Below are positions 10,776 to 21,653 of a stretch of 64,000 nucleotides of DNA, piece by piece (within the stretch, counting starts at the first letter, position 1; every line of letters begins with the position of its first letter). Position numbers and translations under genes: made by a program. The stretch covers positions 62,806,705 through 62,870,704 of the forward strand of contig CAXKWD010000007.1 in NCBI GenBank assembly GCA_964059195.1, in the 5' to 3' direction. This stretch comes from Ectobius pallidus (taxonomy: Eukaryota > Arthropoda > Insecta > Blattodea > Ectobiidae). Under the pieces are notes generated by a model that saw only the letters and a program-made list of their open reading frames with translations, searched no databases and was not told the origin of the DNA.

Positions 10776-12824
10776 CTATTTTGAAAATGATAAACACTGC
10801 TGATTCTTGTTTCTAGATGATGACATATACTGTTGAGTGTTGTTTCGCTCTGAAGACAGACACTGCGGAGTACTGTTTTTCAATGAAGGCAGACACTGCG
10901 GAGTGTTGTTTCGCTCTGAAGACAGACACTGAATGTTGCTTTTCGAATGTAAAGATCGGTAGAAAGGATCTGATTTACATTTTGTATTTCCACTATCACT
11001 TGTTTTAAATCTTCCTTGACTGTTGAAAGATTTATTGTGAAGGGATGGGTGCAAATGTTCGTTCCTGGTTTTGAAGGAAGCGAAGCTATTGCGAACTGGT
11101 GTGACCGCTGCACTGGGTCTGTTTGTCTCGAAGCGTTTGCTCTGCATGTGATGAGAGGCCTTGCTTGAGTTGTTTTGTATTCTAACCCTTTTAGAAATGC
11201 TATGTCGTGAAGCACTCTGATGACTTCGACTGATGTCAAAGCATGTGAAAGAGTATGCTTTGGACTGAACTTTCTTAGTTGTAAAGTGTAATAGCTTGCT
11301 GTGATTTGAGCCACACTTACAATAAGCCTGAAGAGAACACATTTGTACCTTGTGTTCAGAAGAGAAGCAATTGAAACACAATTTCTTGGATCGCACGAAA
11401 TTCCATCGTTGTTGTATGCTTAATCTGCTAAATTTGTGGCACTTGTGTAAAGCGTGATTTAGTTTACACAGAGGACAAATTTGCTGATGTGTAGATTTGC
11501 TCGTGACAACGAAAGAATGCATTTCTGGCATTTCATCTGTCGTAGAGATCGAATCATCCTGGAGCGAAACCGTATTCATGTCACGATGCAGGAGTTGACT
11601 GTGTACTGATTCTTCCCACTCACAGAATGATTTTAAGTTGCACTGGCGTACCTGATGACTCGATGAGAAACAGTTGACACACAGGTGCTGTGACTTGACG
11701 AAATTCCATCGCTCATTGACTGGAATTTGCCTAAATTCATCACATTGGTACAGTTTGTGATTTCGTTGACAATAGGTACAAGATAATCTGTTTGTACCTC
11801 CGTACGACTGTCGCGACTCCTGGACAGTGTATTGTGGCGATCGCAGCTCAACCTTTCTTGCATGTGATGGGCTGGACACGTTGGAATTGGATAGCACTTC
11901 TAATGAATGAGACTTGGCTTCTAGGAAGTTCATCAGCTCTTGAAGCGATGTGAACCTTTTTGAGTCAATTTTACTTTCCCATTCTTTGCGTGTAGTCTCA
12001 CCAAGATGATCCAATATTAATTGAATGAACATGACTTCGTGTAATGGGATTTCAATATTGAGAGCTTCGATGGCGTTAAGATTGCTTTGAAACTTATTTA
12101 GTAAGTTTCGCAAGTCTGTAACGTTTTCATCTTTCATTATTGGTAACGAAAGTAGATTTTTGATGTGAGCTGTGGCAATGACTCGAGTGTTATTATATCT
12201 AGAGCACACCAAGTTCCATGCTATAGGAAAATTCTCATTAGTGACTGGAAGATTCTGAATGAGCGCGTGAGCCTGACCCTTCACTGAACTCAGCAAATAA
12301 TGATATTTCTGGATGGGATCCAACGATTCATTGTTTACCACTAAACTACTGAAAGTGTCATGATAATGCTTGAAATTAGTCACATCTCCACTGAATACCG
12401 GAATTTGAATTCTTGGAAGTTGTATATTTCTATTGTTGCACTGTGAAGTAGAAGACTGACACGTGTGATGAGAATTACCACTGTGATTAGATCGTTGGCT
12501 GTGATGAGAGCCTACACTACGCACTGGTTGTTCTTGTGCACATATAAGTTCACCAAGTTTAGCTTTCAGCTCTTCGTAACAACTTCTCGTTGTCTCCTTA
12601 TGTTCTGCGTGTTCATCTAAATCTTCTTCGGCTTCTATAAGCGATTCGATTTGAGTTTGAACTGTTTCGTACCGCTCCCAAATAATATTTAAACTGTCAT
12701 ATTTAACTTTTAATAGAAATACGTTTGTTTCTTCATTTATACTAGCAAGAGTCTTTTGCATGTGAGTTAGTTCACGCTTAATTATACCTCTTCTTTTAAT
12801 CAAAGCTCGTAATTCACTTTCCAT
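10776..12824 (-). CDS. BEL/Pao-type Gag polyprotein, 682 residues
   Basis: ATG at 12824 opens an uninterrupted frame. Residues 1-95 are predicted helical, with charged and hydrophobic spacing suggesting a coiled coil. Residues about 137-300 match the retrotransposon gag domain DUF1759 (LPRIQIPVFSGD, then GQAHALIQNLP). The nucleocapsid part is duplicated: module 1 at about 349-413 has CTYCQRNHKLYQC and CVNCFSSSHQVRQC, and module 2 at about 450-513 has CPLCKLNHALHKC, CFNCFSSEHKVQMC and CKCGSNHSKLLH, each with an ERWNFV or QRWNFV bridge. The C-terminus has an 11-residue repeat (QCLSSERNNTP type), roughly 4.6 copies. Gag would package element RNA into particles; with no pol encoded, mobility would depend on enzymes from another element. 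The gypsy insertion begins 83 bp upstream of the ATG and would separate this ORF from its LTR promoter. Confidence 0.88.
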   Translation of the reverse strand: MESELRALIKRRGIIKRELTHMQKTLASINEETNVFLLKVKYDSLNIIWERYETVQTQIESLIEAEEDLDEHAEHKETTRSCYEELKAKLGELICAQEQPVRSVGSHHSQRSNHSGNSHHTCQSSTSQCNNRNIQLPRIQIPVFSGDVTNFKHYHDTFSSLVVNNESLDPIQKYHYLLSSVKGQAHALIQNLPVTNENFPIAWNLVCSRYNNTRVIATAHIKNLLSLPIMKDENVTDLRNLLNKFQSNLNAIEALNIEIPLHEVMFIQLILDHLGETTRKEWESKIDSKRFTSLQELMNFLEAKSHSLEVLSNSNVSSPSHARKVELRSPQYTVQESRQSYGGTNRLSCTYCQRNHKLYQCDEFRQIPVNERWNFVKSQHLCVNCFSSSHQVRQCNLKSFCEWEESVHSQLLHRDMNTVSLQDDSISTTDEMPEMHSFVVTSKSTHQQICPLCKLNHALHKCHKFSRLSIQQRWNFVRSKKLCFNCFSSEHKVQMCSLQAYCKCGSNHSKLLHFTTKKVQSKAYSFTCFDISRSHQSASRHSISKRVRIQNNSSKASHHMQSKRFETNRPSAAVTPVRNSFASFKTRNEHLHPSLHNKSFNSQGRFKTSDSGNTKCKSDPFYRSLHSKSNIQCLSSERNNTPQCLPSLKNSTPQCLSSERNNTQQYMSSSRNKNQQCLSFSK
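10797..10945 (-). repeat. 33-bp tandem repeat at the 3' end of BEL gag
   Basis: Units containing TCTGAAGACAGACACTG recur every 33 bp, about 4.6 times, in frame with gag, giving the 11-residue repeats at the protein's C-terminus. Confidence 0.8.
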
Positions 12825-12907
12825 GTTGAATGCGAAATGTGGAAATTACTTGTTCTTGAAGATTGAAATTCTATCACCGTTGTACGATAATGTATGAATC
12901 AGCTGTT

Positions 12908-14233
12908 TGAACCCCCCTACGGGAATTGTGGAAGGAAGTGCAGGGTTCCCGCCCAAGGAAAGCTAACCTAAATTGAATTATGGGCCCGCCCGGAGGATAA
13001 TTGGGTTTCCCGGGGAGAACAAGTTAAAAGAACTGAGTCCAACATCCAGTTTTAGTTTCTCTTAGATATAATTTTGTGTTCTCATAGCTTTTTTATATGA
13101 GTGTTTTCAAATTAAAACAAATGTACAGAAAAATTACAATTTAAAACAAAGTATAAGTACAAATCTATTTTTGTTACAAAGAAATTCATAGATCTTATCA
13201 TACAATATATATACAAGAGTAATTTAAAAATGAGTACTTTTTAGAATGAATAAAAAGAAAATTTACAAATTAAAATAGCCCTAAATGAAATAGATTTAGA
13301 AATAATTAAACACCCAACAAATTTGCCTGAAGGGCGTGAAATCAAGTAATATTTACATGTATAAATTTACATAGAGCAATAATTCATTAGACCCTGAAAA
13401 GAAAATTTCATTAATTAGAGGTAAGATCCGAAAAACTATTTTTGGAGTACCTCCTTGCCCCAAAACATAGGTTCTTCGCAATAGGCAAAAGAGGTAGTCA
13501 ACTATTACTTAAAAAACAGCATAAACTTTACTTAGTTAAAACATAATCAAACTTTAAGTTAAAAGGTAGCAAAACGCGGCAAGAATGTTTGAGACGAAGC
13601 CTAACTAATGCGCGCAAAAGGGACCCAAGAAACAGACGCTAGCTTACAGCTTGGCGGGAAATACTATAAAGAACTTATTACAGAGAAAATCTACATAAAG
13701 CCAAAAGGAAAGAAAGAAAGAAAGAATTACTAAAACTACCTCAAAGACAGAATGGAAGAAAAGAAAAGACAAGAAGATAACTAATACTCGAAATAAAGGA
13801 AGAAATAAGCACAGCGCGAAAGCGTCCCCCACGTTATTTGTATATTTCCATTTTCTAAAGAAACTACGTTAAGCCAAAAGTCACAAACATTTCTGCCAGC
13901 GTGAAAACACCTAAGAACAAAATTATAACATGAATTAAAGCCTTACTTGGCAAAAAGACAAAACAACACTGTTTTGTTCTTACGCGGGCTTATGGCCCCG
14001 ACTAACCTCTGGTGATAGCCATATTGGAAGAGGCAAGTTGCCGGAAGTCACGTGATCACAAAGCCCGGGAACGGCACTTTACTAAACTACCGCCAGATAG
14101 CGCCAAAGTAATGACAACAGTTGAAGCTAAGGAAACTGCCACCTATTGCCGCGAGTCGGCGCCACCACGGCGTAAACAAACAAAATGGCGGACTGTAAGT
14201 AAAAACAATTGAGACGGCGATAATGCTGGCTCA
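12908..14233 (-). repeat. 3' LTR of the gypsy element
   Basis: Begins TGAACCCCCCTACGGG and ends GATAATGCTGGCTCA on +. Five substitutions against 20328-21653 were seen: one near 13084, one near 13546, two near 13805-13808 and one near 13834. Confidence 0.95.
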
Positions 14234-15131
14234 AATCACCCCCCTCTTTTCTTAAAACTTCCAGAAAGCGTTGCCTGCTTTCAGAGAATTTACAAAATTA
14301 AAGTTTATATACTTTCTGGTGGGAGAACTTGGAATCTGGACATGCTAGAGGGTGATTTTGACTGTTGACTGAGAATCTTCTTTATATTTGCAGAAGCTTA
14401 TTAGCGTTGTCACTAACACTTTGCAAGGCTACCCTGTTTTATCATTACCATCAAAAATTTGCACTTGACTTGTCCGGGGAGTCACTTTAGGGAGATGTTC
14501 CACCAGAGGGTGCGCCTTGTTGGATGCCTCGTCAACACAACGGCGTCTGGTCCTGATTGGAAAACGGAGGCATTTCCAACACAACTAGAGGAACAAGCAC
14601 TTTGGAACTTCACTCTGGCTACTTCATGCGGGGGTCAAAAGGAAAGTGTCATACCTTGTACTGCCCGGTATCGCGTCAGGTCCCACCGGGCTCAGCAGGA
14701 TGCACTTACACTAGACCGTCCCATGTAGCCACACTTTGAGCGAGAACACAGTGCTGATATGGTGAAACTTAGGCGGCAGCAAGGCGAGACATCTCTGGAT
14801 GTTGGTTTCACGTGAGTAGCCTGCGCTCAACCATGTTCACCGTAGAGTGCAAATTATTAGGGTAGACCTTTCTCTGCTGTCGCTCACCATGCCGCCATCT
14901 TGAAGAGCATGCCAGCGTGGATCCCAACCAGATTTACACATACATATAACTGAAACATGAATTTGAAAGCGGCAACACCAAATTCCAAAAATCCTACTAT
15001 ACTGGGGGGGGGGGAACATATTGAAGTTACAAATTACACAATTAAATACACTTCAGATAAAGGTTTGATATACCTAATCAAATGTACATTAAATAAACAA
15101 GCCTAGAAGTTAAATTTTTACAATAAAAAAC
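14234..15131 (-). other. Gypsy 3' untranslated region and polypurine tract
   Basis: Beyond the pol stop there is no envelope-like ORF. Adjacent to the 3' LTR the minus strand reads AAGAAAAGAGGGGGGTG, a clear polypurine tract for plus-strand priming. A run of about ten G (+ strand) lies near 15005. Short + strand ORFs here are accidental. Confidence 0.75.
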
Positions 15132-17248
15132 TTATTTCTTTTTGACATGGCTAACATGCCATCTAGACATCTTACCAGTTGATGGATCTCGCACCAGCAC
15201 AGTGACAGGAGATAGAAACTCAACAATCACATGCGGACCATGAAAACGAGGAGCCAATTTAGAGCTGAACTTCGCAGCTGCATCACTACGAGGAAAGTTT
15301 CTTACAAATACTTGATCGCCCACTTTAAAATTAACTTGGCGTCGGCCCTTATTATATTTGTTCATCACCTTGTTGTGAGACAATTTTAAATTATTTGCGG
15401 CCTTCTTCCACATCTCTTTCACTTTCTTGTTGTCGCGAGGGTCAGGAAGCAAGTCATTTATGGACCAGAGATTACACAAAGGATTATTTGGTCTAAAACC
15501 CAACATCAGAGTGACAGGAGGGTACATATGGGATTCATGCTTCGCAGAGTTAAACGCAAACTGAAGCCAGTAAAGATTCTTATCCCAGGAGGAATGATCC
15601 TCCGAGTGATAAGCAATCAGAGCGGCCTTCAGATTGCGATTAAATCTTTCCGCATGGCTCGGTTGTGGATGATACGGAGAAGTTGTGATGTGTCTAATAC
15701 CCAAATCAAAACAAAACTTGTTGAATTGCCTCGAAACAAAGTATGCGGCGTTGTCCGACACTAAAGAACGAGGAAATCCAACAACAGCAAAAACCTTTTT
15801 CAAACATTCGATAGTAACATTAGTATTAGCTTCCCTAACCGGAAACATCGAACAAAATTTTGTAAAAGAATCTACTATAACCAAAATGTGAGCATTACCA
15901 GACTTTGACCTGGGAAACTTCCCAACGTAATCTATAAAAAGACGGTCCATAGGTGCTTTAGGAACTTCGGAGGCAAGGAACCCTACCTTTGTCATTTGTG
16001 CAGGCTTAGAACAATTACAAATCTGGCAAGCTTTTACACGAGCTTTGACATCGGCATCCATGCCTTTCCAAACGAAGTATTCCTTAATTTTGCATTTGGT
16101 TTTGTCGATTCCGAGATGTCCACCTATCGCTGACTCGTGGAAGTAGCTAAACACAATGTCTATTAAAGCGGAAGGCAACATAATGCGAGACGGCATTCTT
16201 CTAGTAGGCGCACTATACAAAATGCCAGACTTAACCACATACTGGGTGCTCTTGTCACCAGCTTTAATACGCTCTATAATTGGTGAGATTTGTTCATCCT
16301 TGGCTTGAAACTCCTGAATAGACTTGAAGGCGAGGGGAAAATCAGTCAGAATGCCGGCAACTAGCTGAGGCCGAACATCTGGACAAATGATTTTATCTGG
16401 GACGGTTTCTTGAGTTTCTTCTAGACTGAACATACGTGATAATGCATCGGCTACTTTGTTATCGGTGCCTCTAATATGTCTTGCTGTGAATTTGAAAGCA
16501 GATAATCTGATGGCCCACCTAGCTATTCTGCCTGTGGTTCTAGGCTTGGCTAAAACCCAGCTGAGAGCTTGACAGTCTGTTTCCAGCTGAAACTCGACAT
16601 GTTCAATGTACATGCGGAATTTCTCCACTGCAAACAGAACCGCCAATGCTTCAAGCTCATAAGTACTGTACACGCGTTCTTGTGCGGTCAGAGTTCTAGA
16701 AGCGTAGGCGATAGGCCTACGACCATCAGGGGAATCTTGTAGGAGAACACAACCTACTGCAACATGTGAGGCATCGGTTTGAAGGATGAATTTCTGATTA
16801 AATTCAGGCATTAAGAGAACAGGAGGATTAACTATTCGCAATTTAAGTTCATCAAACGCCTTCTGACAAGCCTCAGACCAACTAAATTTTACGCCCTTTC
16901 TGCGTAAGGCATTTAAAGGGGCAGCAATGTCAGCAAAATTCGGAATGAATTTATTAAAGAAATTAATCATGCCGAGAAAACGAGCTACACCCTTTACATC
17001 TTTGGGTGGTTGAAATTCTCGGATCGCACGAGTGCGTTCCGGATCTATAGTGACTCCTTCAGCAGAAACTATATGACCCAAGAACGACAGCTTCCTGGCA
17101 GCCATAGTGACTTTCTCAGGGTTAACTGTGAGTCCAGCAGCTCTCAACCGCTCGAGCACCACTCGCACGTTACCTAGATGTTCCTCAAAGGATTCCGAAT
17201 ATATGACCAAGTCATCTAGGTAGTGGAAGACATAGACAAACTTTATAT
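15132..17248 (-). CDS. Gypsy pol, part 2: RT (catalytic half), RNase H, integrase
   Basis: This open frame starts just after a frame change at about 17250. It includes the reverse transcriptase box YLDD (codons near 17211-17222), then the connection, an RNase H domain (QTDASHVAVGCVL, YELEALAV, ADALSRM), an integrase with an H2C2 zinc finger (HESAIGGHLG, ACQICNCSK), and the catalytic core with D, D and E in FIDYVG, VSDNAAYF and SHAERFNRN. A C-terminal domain near GDQVFVRNF and HGPHVIVEF follows. It would copy element RNA and integrate the DNA. It reads without stops for about 700 codons, matching the expected length, so the enzyme half is well preserved. The only lesion is the frame change joining it to the upstream half. 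Confidence 0.92.
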
Positions 17249-18622
17249 CTAAAAAATGTCATACAAAAGCCTGGTCAGGACCTGCGCACCAGTGGCTAGC
17301 CCGAAAGGCACGCGCGAATACTCATACAATTCCCAGTCTGTTGCAAAGGCTGTCAGACGCTTAGAACGTTCAGTTAAAGGTATATGGTAATATGCCTGAT
17401 TTAAGTCTAGTGAGGTAAAGAACTTGGCCTTGGTGAAGAAAGAAAACGAAGAATGAATATCGGGAATGGGCACTGAGTCAATCTTGATTTTGGAATTAAG
17501 ATAACGGTAGTCCACCACCGGGCGGAACTTACCACCTGATTTTTCAACAAGGAAAATAGGACTGCTATAGTTACTCTTAGATTTTCGAATAACGCCTTGT
17601 TCCAGCATTTTCTGTATATGTTCTTTTAGTATTCGCATCTTAACTGGGTTCAAACGATATGGCGGACGCCTAACTGGTTGGTGATCAATTAACTCGATTT
17701 CATATTCAAGTACGTTTGTTAACCCTAACTCCGGAGTCAATACGTCCGGGAAATCTTGAAGTAAAGAATTAACTTTATCACTTAGATTTTGAGGCAAATG
17801 GCTTAAGTCTATGCCCACTGCGTTTATTAAATTTTCTGACTCTAAGCCCAAAGAAGATTTTGATGGTTCATCTAAGTTTAACTTAGTCGGCCGACAATAA
17901 TAATTATCCACAAAAGGTATTTTTGCCGCAGGGCTAAACTTGAAAAAGGCGAGCCGCTCCTGTATGTCCAACAACAGGCCAGAACGCTGCATGAAGTCGG
18001 CACCAAGTATCATGGGCACAACCAAGTTGTCCGCTACCACGAACTCCACCATCCAGGTGAAGTCGAGGACACGGATTTTCAACTTGGTTCTGCCTGCAAT
18101 GACGAGAGACCTTGAGTCAGCTGTCCTACAAGGCTCTACGTCATTGGTCAACTTAGGCACCTTCTCCATACAGGACACCCTATTGTAGGCACTCACGGAG
18201 AGCAAACAGACGGAAGCGCCACTGTCTAGCAGAGCAGAAAAGACATGATTGCAGGTCTCCACCTCAATCAGAGGCAAAGCCGAGTCAACCAGGCCCCTCA
18301 CCCCTGCGGACACACACTCCCGCCTATTGCGCGACACACAATTTGCAAGTTTGAGCCTCTTATTACCTTTACAAGTCACTTTAGATTTATGTACAAAGTC
18401 ACGGGGGTTACTATTTACAAAAGAACTGTCCCTAGAAACTCCAACCGAAACTCCACCTTTTGAACAATTATTTACAGAAGCAACACAATCACTCAACCCA
18501 GTCATACTTCTATCTACAGACACATTCACACCCTCAGTTCGACTAGCCATGGATCGTTGGAAATGCGGATCGTGGCTTGACTTGATGTGATGCACGCCCT
18601 GACGTCCGGGGTGCGCATCATA
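17249..18622 (-). CDS. Gypsy pol, part 1: protease and N-terminal RT
   Basis: The frame is open from directly after the gag stop. A linker rich in Ser and Cys leads to an aspartic protease (LLDSGASVCLL, active-site DSGA) and then the first half of reverse transcriptase (FRPVVDYRYLNSKI, TSLDLNQAYYHIPL with the first catalytic Asp, and SRVPFGLATG). The frame ends at a TAG (17249-17251) directly after LLYDIF, in a run of six A on the + strand, while the adjoining frame carries on with YLDD. A single-base slip in that run explains the break. No ATG is needed at the start: pol is in the same frame as gag, separated from it by one TGA. Confidence 0.9.
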   Translation of the reverse strand, partial: YDAHPGRQGVHHIKSSHDPHFQRSMASRTEGVNVSVDRSMTGLSDCVASVNNCSKGGVSVGVSRDSSFVNSNPRDFVHKSKVTCKGNKRLKLANCVSRNRRECVSAGVRGLVDSALPLIEVETCNHVFSALLDSGASVCLLSVSAYNRVSCMEKVPKLTNDVEPCRTADSRSLVIAGRTKLKIRVLDFTWMVEFVVADNLVVPMILGADFMQRSGLLLDIQERLAFFKFSPAAKIPFVDNYYCRPTKLNLDEPSKSSLGLESENLINAVGIDLSHLPQNLSDKVNSLLQDFPDVLTPELGLTNVLEYEIELIDHQPVRRPPYRLNPVKMRILKEHIQKMLEQGVIRKSKSNYSSPIFLVEKSGGKFRPVVDYRYLNSKIKIDSVPIPDIHSSFSFFTKAKFFTSLDLNQAYYHIPLTERSKRLTAFATDWELYEYSRVPFGLATGAQVLTRLLYDIF

Positions 18623-19978
18623 TCACTGTCTTTCAGCAATACGATCATCATTTCCCCCACCAGACGGTCTTCTGAGATCTGGGCATTCACGCTTCATGTG
18701 CCCAAATCGTCCACACTGAAAGCACTTGGTTCTAGCGGAATCAGAGGTATTTCTAGGGCCAGTCCGCCCCTGACCACGACCATATCCGGATTGATTATTT
18801 ACATGACTAGGCCGAGAGATAGGACGAAGCGAATCGGAATAACTGATTGAATTTACTCGAGCACACAACGCTTCCAAATCTTGAAATGACGATGGCCTCC
18901 TCTCAAAGATTACTTGCGATCTAGTCGCAGGAGCCATACCATCAAGAATGTTATTCACAACTTCTGATTCACTAAGACCCAGTCTGAAAACAGCCGCGTA
19001 CTGTCTAATTAAGTGGACATATCTAGAAAAGGATTCATTTTCCTCTTGAACACGATAAAAATATCTATTTATTAGAGAACTTAGAGCCCTAACTGGAAAA
19101 TATATTTCTAATAGCTTTACATGGAAAGCGTCAAGATCCAAGCCAGCAAGCACAGCCTCATTAGCTACTTCCCTGAGCCCACCATTAAGTTTAGCAGCTA
19201 CTATTGCTAATAATGAGCACTGGTTAAAATTGAAAACAAGCGCTTGCCTGCGAAGTTCACAAATAAATTTCACAAAATCCAAAATTCTTTCAAGCGAACC
19301 ATCTGTGAACTTATATACTGTCTCCAAGGATTGAGATAAAGGATGTGGCAAGGTTCCAAAATTGAAAGATGAAATAGCATGAACAGGTTGCGGAACAGGA
19401 AGGTGAACAGATTCAGGACACACGGGTTGACTCTGATGTGAAAGAGGACTGCTAGTAACTTTAGGAGAGTTGTGCAGAACTATAGGAGTCTGATTAGGTG
19501 ACATAGTTTTAGATTGGACAGGCACTTGCTCAGGACCATTGACTACATTAGGCACAGCTGGCAAATTACTGACATGGTCCAACTGGTCCAAAAGACCAGT
19601 AATTTCCTCCAAAATCAGCAGCCACTTACAATAAGTCTCAGGCTTCTGAATGTTGCTTAAGTTATCTGAAACTTTGTTGAACAAAAACTTAAGTTTTTCA
19701 GCAAATTTTCTCTCCTGTGAAGGAGACAAGTTAGTCAAGTTTAATAACATTGTTATAGTATTGATTTGTTCTACGATAAGGTCATGTTGAGTTTCTAACT
19801 CACCGTTACCCAGGACAGCAAGATCCACTGGCAAGTGAGCAGTTTCCTCAAGCTTCCTGCGCATGTCAGAGACTCGGTCGGTGGCTGCGACCGGCACCTT
19901 TCTGGCGACAAGTTCATACATCAACTCCTCACGGTTCAGATACTCCGGAACAACAGGAATACGGTCCATTTTTGACAT
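18623..19978 (-). CDS. Gypsy Gag protein, 451 residues
   Basis: ATG at 19978 begins MSKMDRIPVVPEYLNREEL. The middle is the retrotransposon capsid-like region (FNQCSLLAIVAAKL, LSSLINRYFYRVQEENESF), preceded by a Pro/Gln/Ser-rich linker. The C-terminus has one CCHC zinc knuckle, CFQCGRFGHMKREC (about residues 419-432), for RNA binding. The frame ends in TGA at 18623-18625. The following codons stay open in the same frame into pol, so either readthrough or a recent nonsense change separates them. Overall length is normal for a gypsy-type Gag. Confidence 0.9.
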   Translation of the reverse strand: MSKMDRIPVVPEYLNREELMYELVARKVPVAATDRVSDMRRKLEETAHLPVDLAVLGNGELETQHDLIVEQINTITMLLNLTNLSPSQERKFAEKLKFLFNKVSDNLSNIQKPETYCKWLLILEEITGLLDQLDHVSNLPAVPNVVNGPEQVPVQSKTMSPNQTPIVLHNSPKVTSSPLSHQSQPVCPESVHLPVPQPVHAISSFNFGTLPHPLSQSLETVYKFTDGSLERILDFVKFICELRRQALVFNFNQCSLLAIVAAKLNGGLREVANEAVLAGLDLDAFHVKLLEIYFPVRALSSLINRYFYRVQEENESFSRYVHLIRQYAAVFRLGLSESEVVNNILDGMAPATRSQVIFERRPSSFQDLEALCARVNSISYSDSLRPISRPSHVNNQSGYGRGQGRTGPRNTSDSARTKCFQCGRFGHMKRECPDLRRPSGGGNDDRIAERQ

Positions 19979-20304
19979 GAAACAAAATTTTTACAATGTT
20001 TAAAATCTAAATCCTGAACAAATTCATTACAAAACAACAGTTTCCCTTTTTTTTTTACAAATAAAAACTTTCCCTGGAATAAAATTTGATTTAGTTACAT
20101 TTATTTTCTTTTTAATAAAGACACAATATCCTGAAAAAGAAAAATTTAAATTAAATTTGCTGTAAGAAAAATTTATTAATTACATATGAAACAGAGAGAA
20201 ACAAAAACTGATGCTGCTCAGAAACAAAGGACAGGAGTTTTATAAATAAACAAAGACTTAAGCTAAGGGCTCAATATAAATTAAAGAAAATTGTGGATCA
20301 ATAA

Positions 20305-20322
20305 CCACCGCGGAGGCTACCA
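20305..20322 (-). promoter_or_regulatory. Gypsy primer-binding site
   Basis: On the minus strand, five bases after the 5' LTR, TGGTAGCCTCCGCGGTGG begins with the TGG that pairs with a tRNA CCA end. The matching tRNA was not identified. Confidence 0.6.
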
Positions 20323-20327
20323 CACAT

Positions 20328-21653
20328 TGAACCCCCCTACGGGAATTGTGGAAGGAAGTGCAGGGTTCCCGCCCAAGGAAAGCTAACCTAAATTGAATTA
20401 TGGGCCCGCCCGGAGGATAATTGGGTTTCCCGGGGAGAACAAGTTAAAAGAACTGAGTCCAACATCCAGTTTTAGTTTCTCTTAGATATAATTTTGTGTT
20501 CTCGTAGCTTTTTTATATGAGTGTTTTCAAATTAAAACAAATGTACAGAAAAATTACAATTTAAAACAAAGTATAAGTACAAATCTATTTTTGTTACAAA
20601 GAAATTCATAGATCTTATCATACAATATATATACAAGAGTAATTTAAAAATGAGTACTTTTTAGAATGAATAAAAAGAAAATTTACAAATTAAAATAGCC
20701 CTAAATGAAATAGATTTAGAAATAATTAAACACCCAACAAATTTGCCTGAAGGGCGTGAAATCAAGTAATATTTACATGTATAAATTTACATAGAGCAAT
20801 AATTCATTAGACCCTGAAAAGAAAATTTCATTAATTAGAGGTAAGATCCGAAAAACTATTTTTGGAGTACCTCCTTGCCCCAAAACATAGGTTCTTCGCA
20901 ATAGGCAAAAGAGGTAGTCAACTATTACTTAAAAAACAGCATAAACTTTACTTAGTTAAAACATACTCAAACTTTAAGTTAAAAGGTAGCAAAACGCGGC
21001 AAGAATGTTTGAGACGAAGCCTAACTAATGCGCGCAAAAGGGACCCAAGAAACAGACGCTAGCTTACAGCTTGGCGGGAAATACTATAAAGAACTTATTA
21101 CAGAGAAAATCTACATAAAGCCAAAAGGAAAGAAAGAAAGAAAGAATTACTAAAACTACCTCAAAGACAGAATGGAAGAAAAGAAAAGACAAGAAGATAA
21201 CTAATACTCGAAATAAAGGAAGAATTAGGCACAGCGCGAAAGCGTCCCCCACGCTATTTGTATATTTCCATTTTCTAAAGAAACTACGTTAAGCCAAAAG
21301 TCACAAACATTTCTGCCAGCGTGAAAACACCTAAGAACAAAATTATAACATGAATTAAAGCCTTACTTGGCAAAAAGACAAAACAACACTGTTTTGTTCT
21401 TACGCGGGCTTATGGCCCCGACTAACCTCTGGTGATAGCCATATTGGAAGAGGCAAGTTGCCGGAAGTCACGTGATCACAAAGCCCGGGAACGGCACTTT
21501 ACTAAACTACCGCCAGATAGCGCCAAAGTAATGACAACAGTTGAAGCTAAGGAAACTGCCACCTATTGCCGCGAGTCGGCGCCACCACGGCGTAAACAAA
21601 CAAAATGGCGGACTGTAAGTAAAAACAATTGAGACGGCGATAATGCTGGCTCA
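20328..21653 (-). repeat. 5' LTR of the gypsy element
   Basis: Partner of 12908-14233. As the upstream LTR on the minus strand it would hold the promoter for gag-pol. Confidence 0.95.

Larger units (their letters stand above)
12908..21653 (-). mobile_element. Ty3/gypsy LTR retrotransposon, nearly intact
   Basis: Two 1326-bp LTRs (12908-14233 and 20328-21653) begin TG and end CA and are flanked by TGTT (12904-12907 and 21654-21657). The interior codes, on the minus strand, for gag (19978-18623) and pol in the order protease, reverse transcriptase, RNase H, integrase. The order puts integrase last, which is diagnostic of gypsy rather than copia. I counted five LTR differences in 1326 bp. It sits in the leader of the BEL element, so it is the younger of the two. 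Confidence 0.95.

Noticed and set aside
10817..11314. ORFs overlapping BEL gag in other frames
   Set aside because: They are read through the repeats and zinc modules of the real gag and have no motif of their own.
14012..14739. Short + strand ORFs in the gypsy LTR and 3' region
   Set aside because: Identical frames occur in both LTRs because the LTRs are copies; they are antisense to the element and lack motifs.
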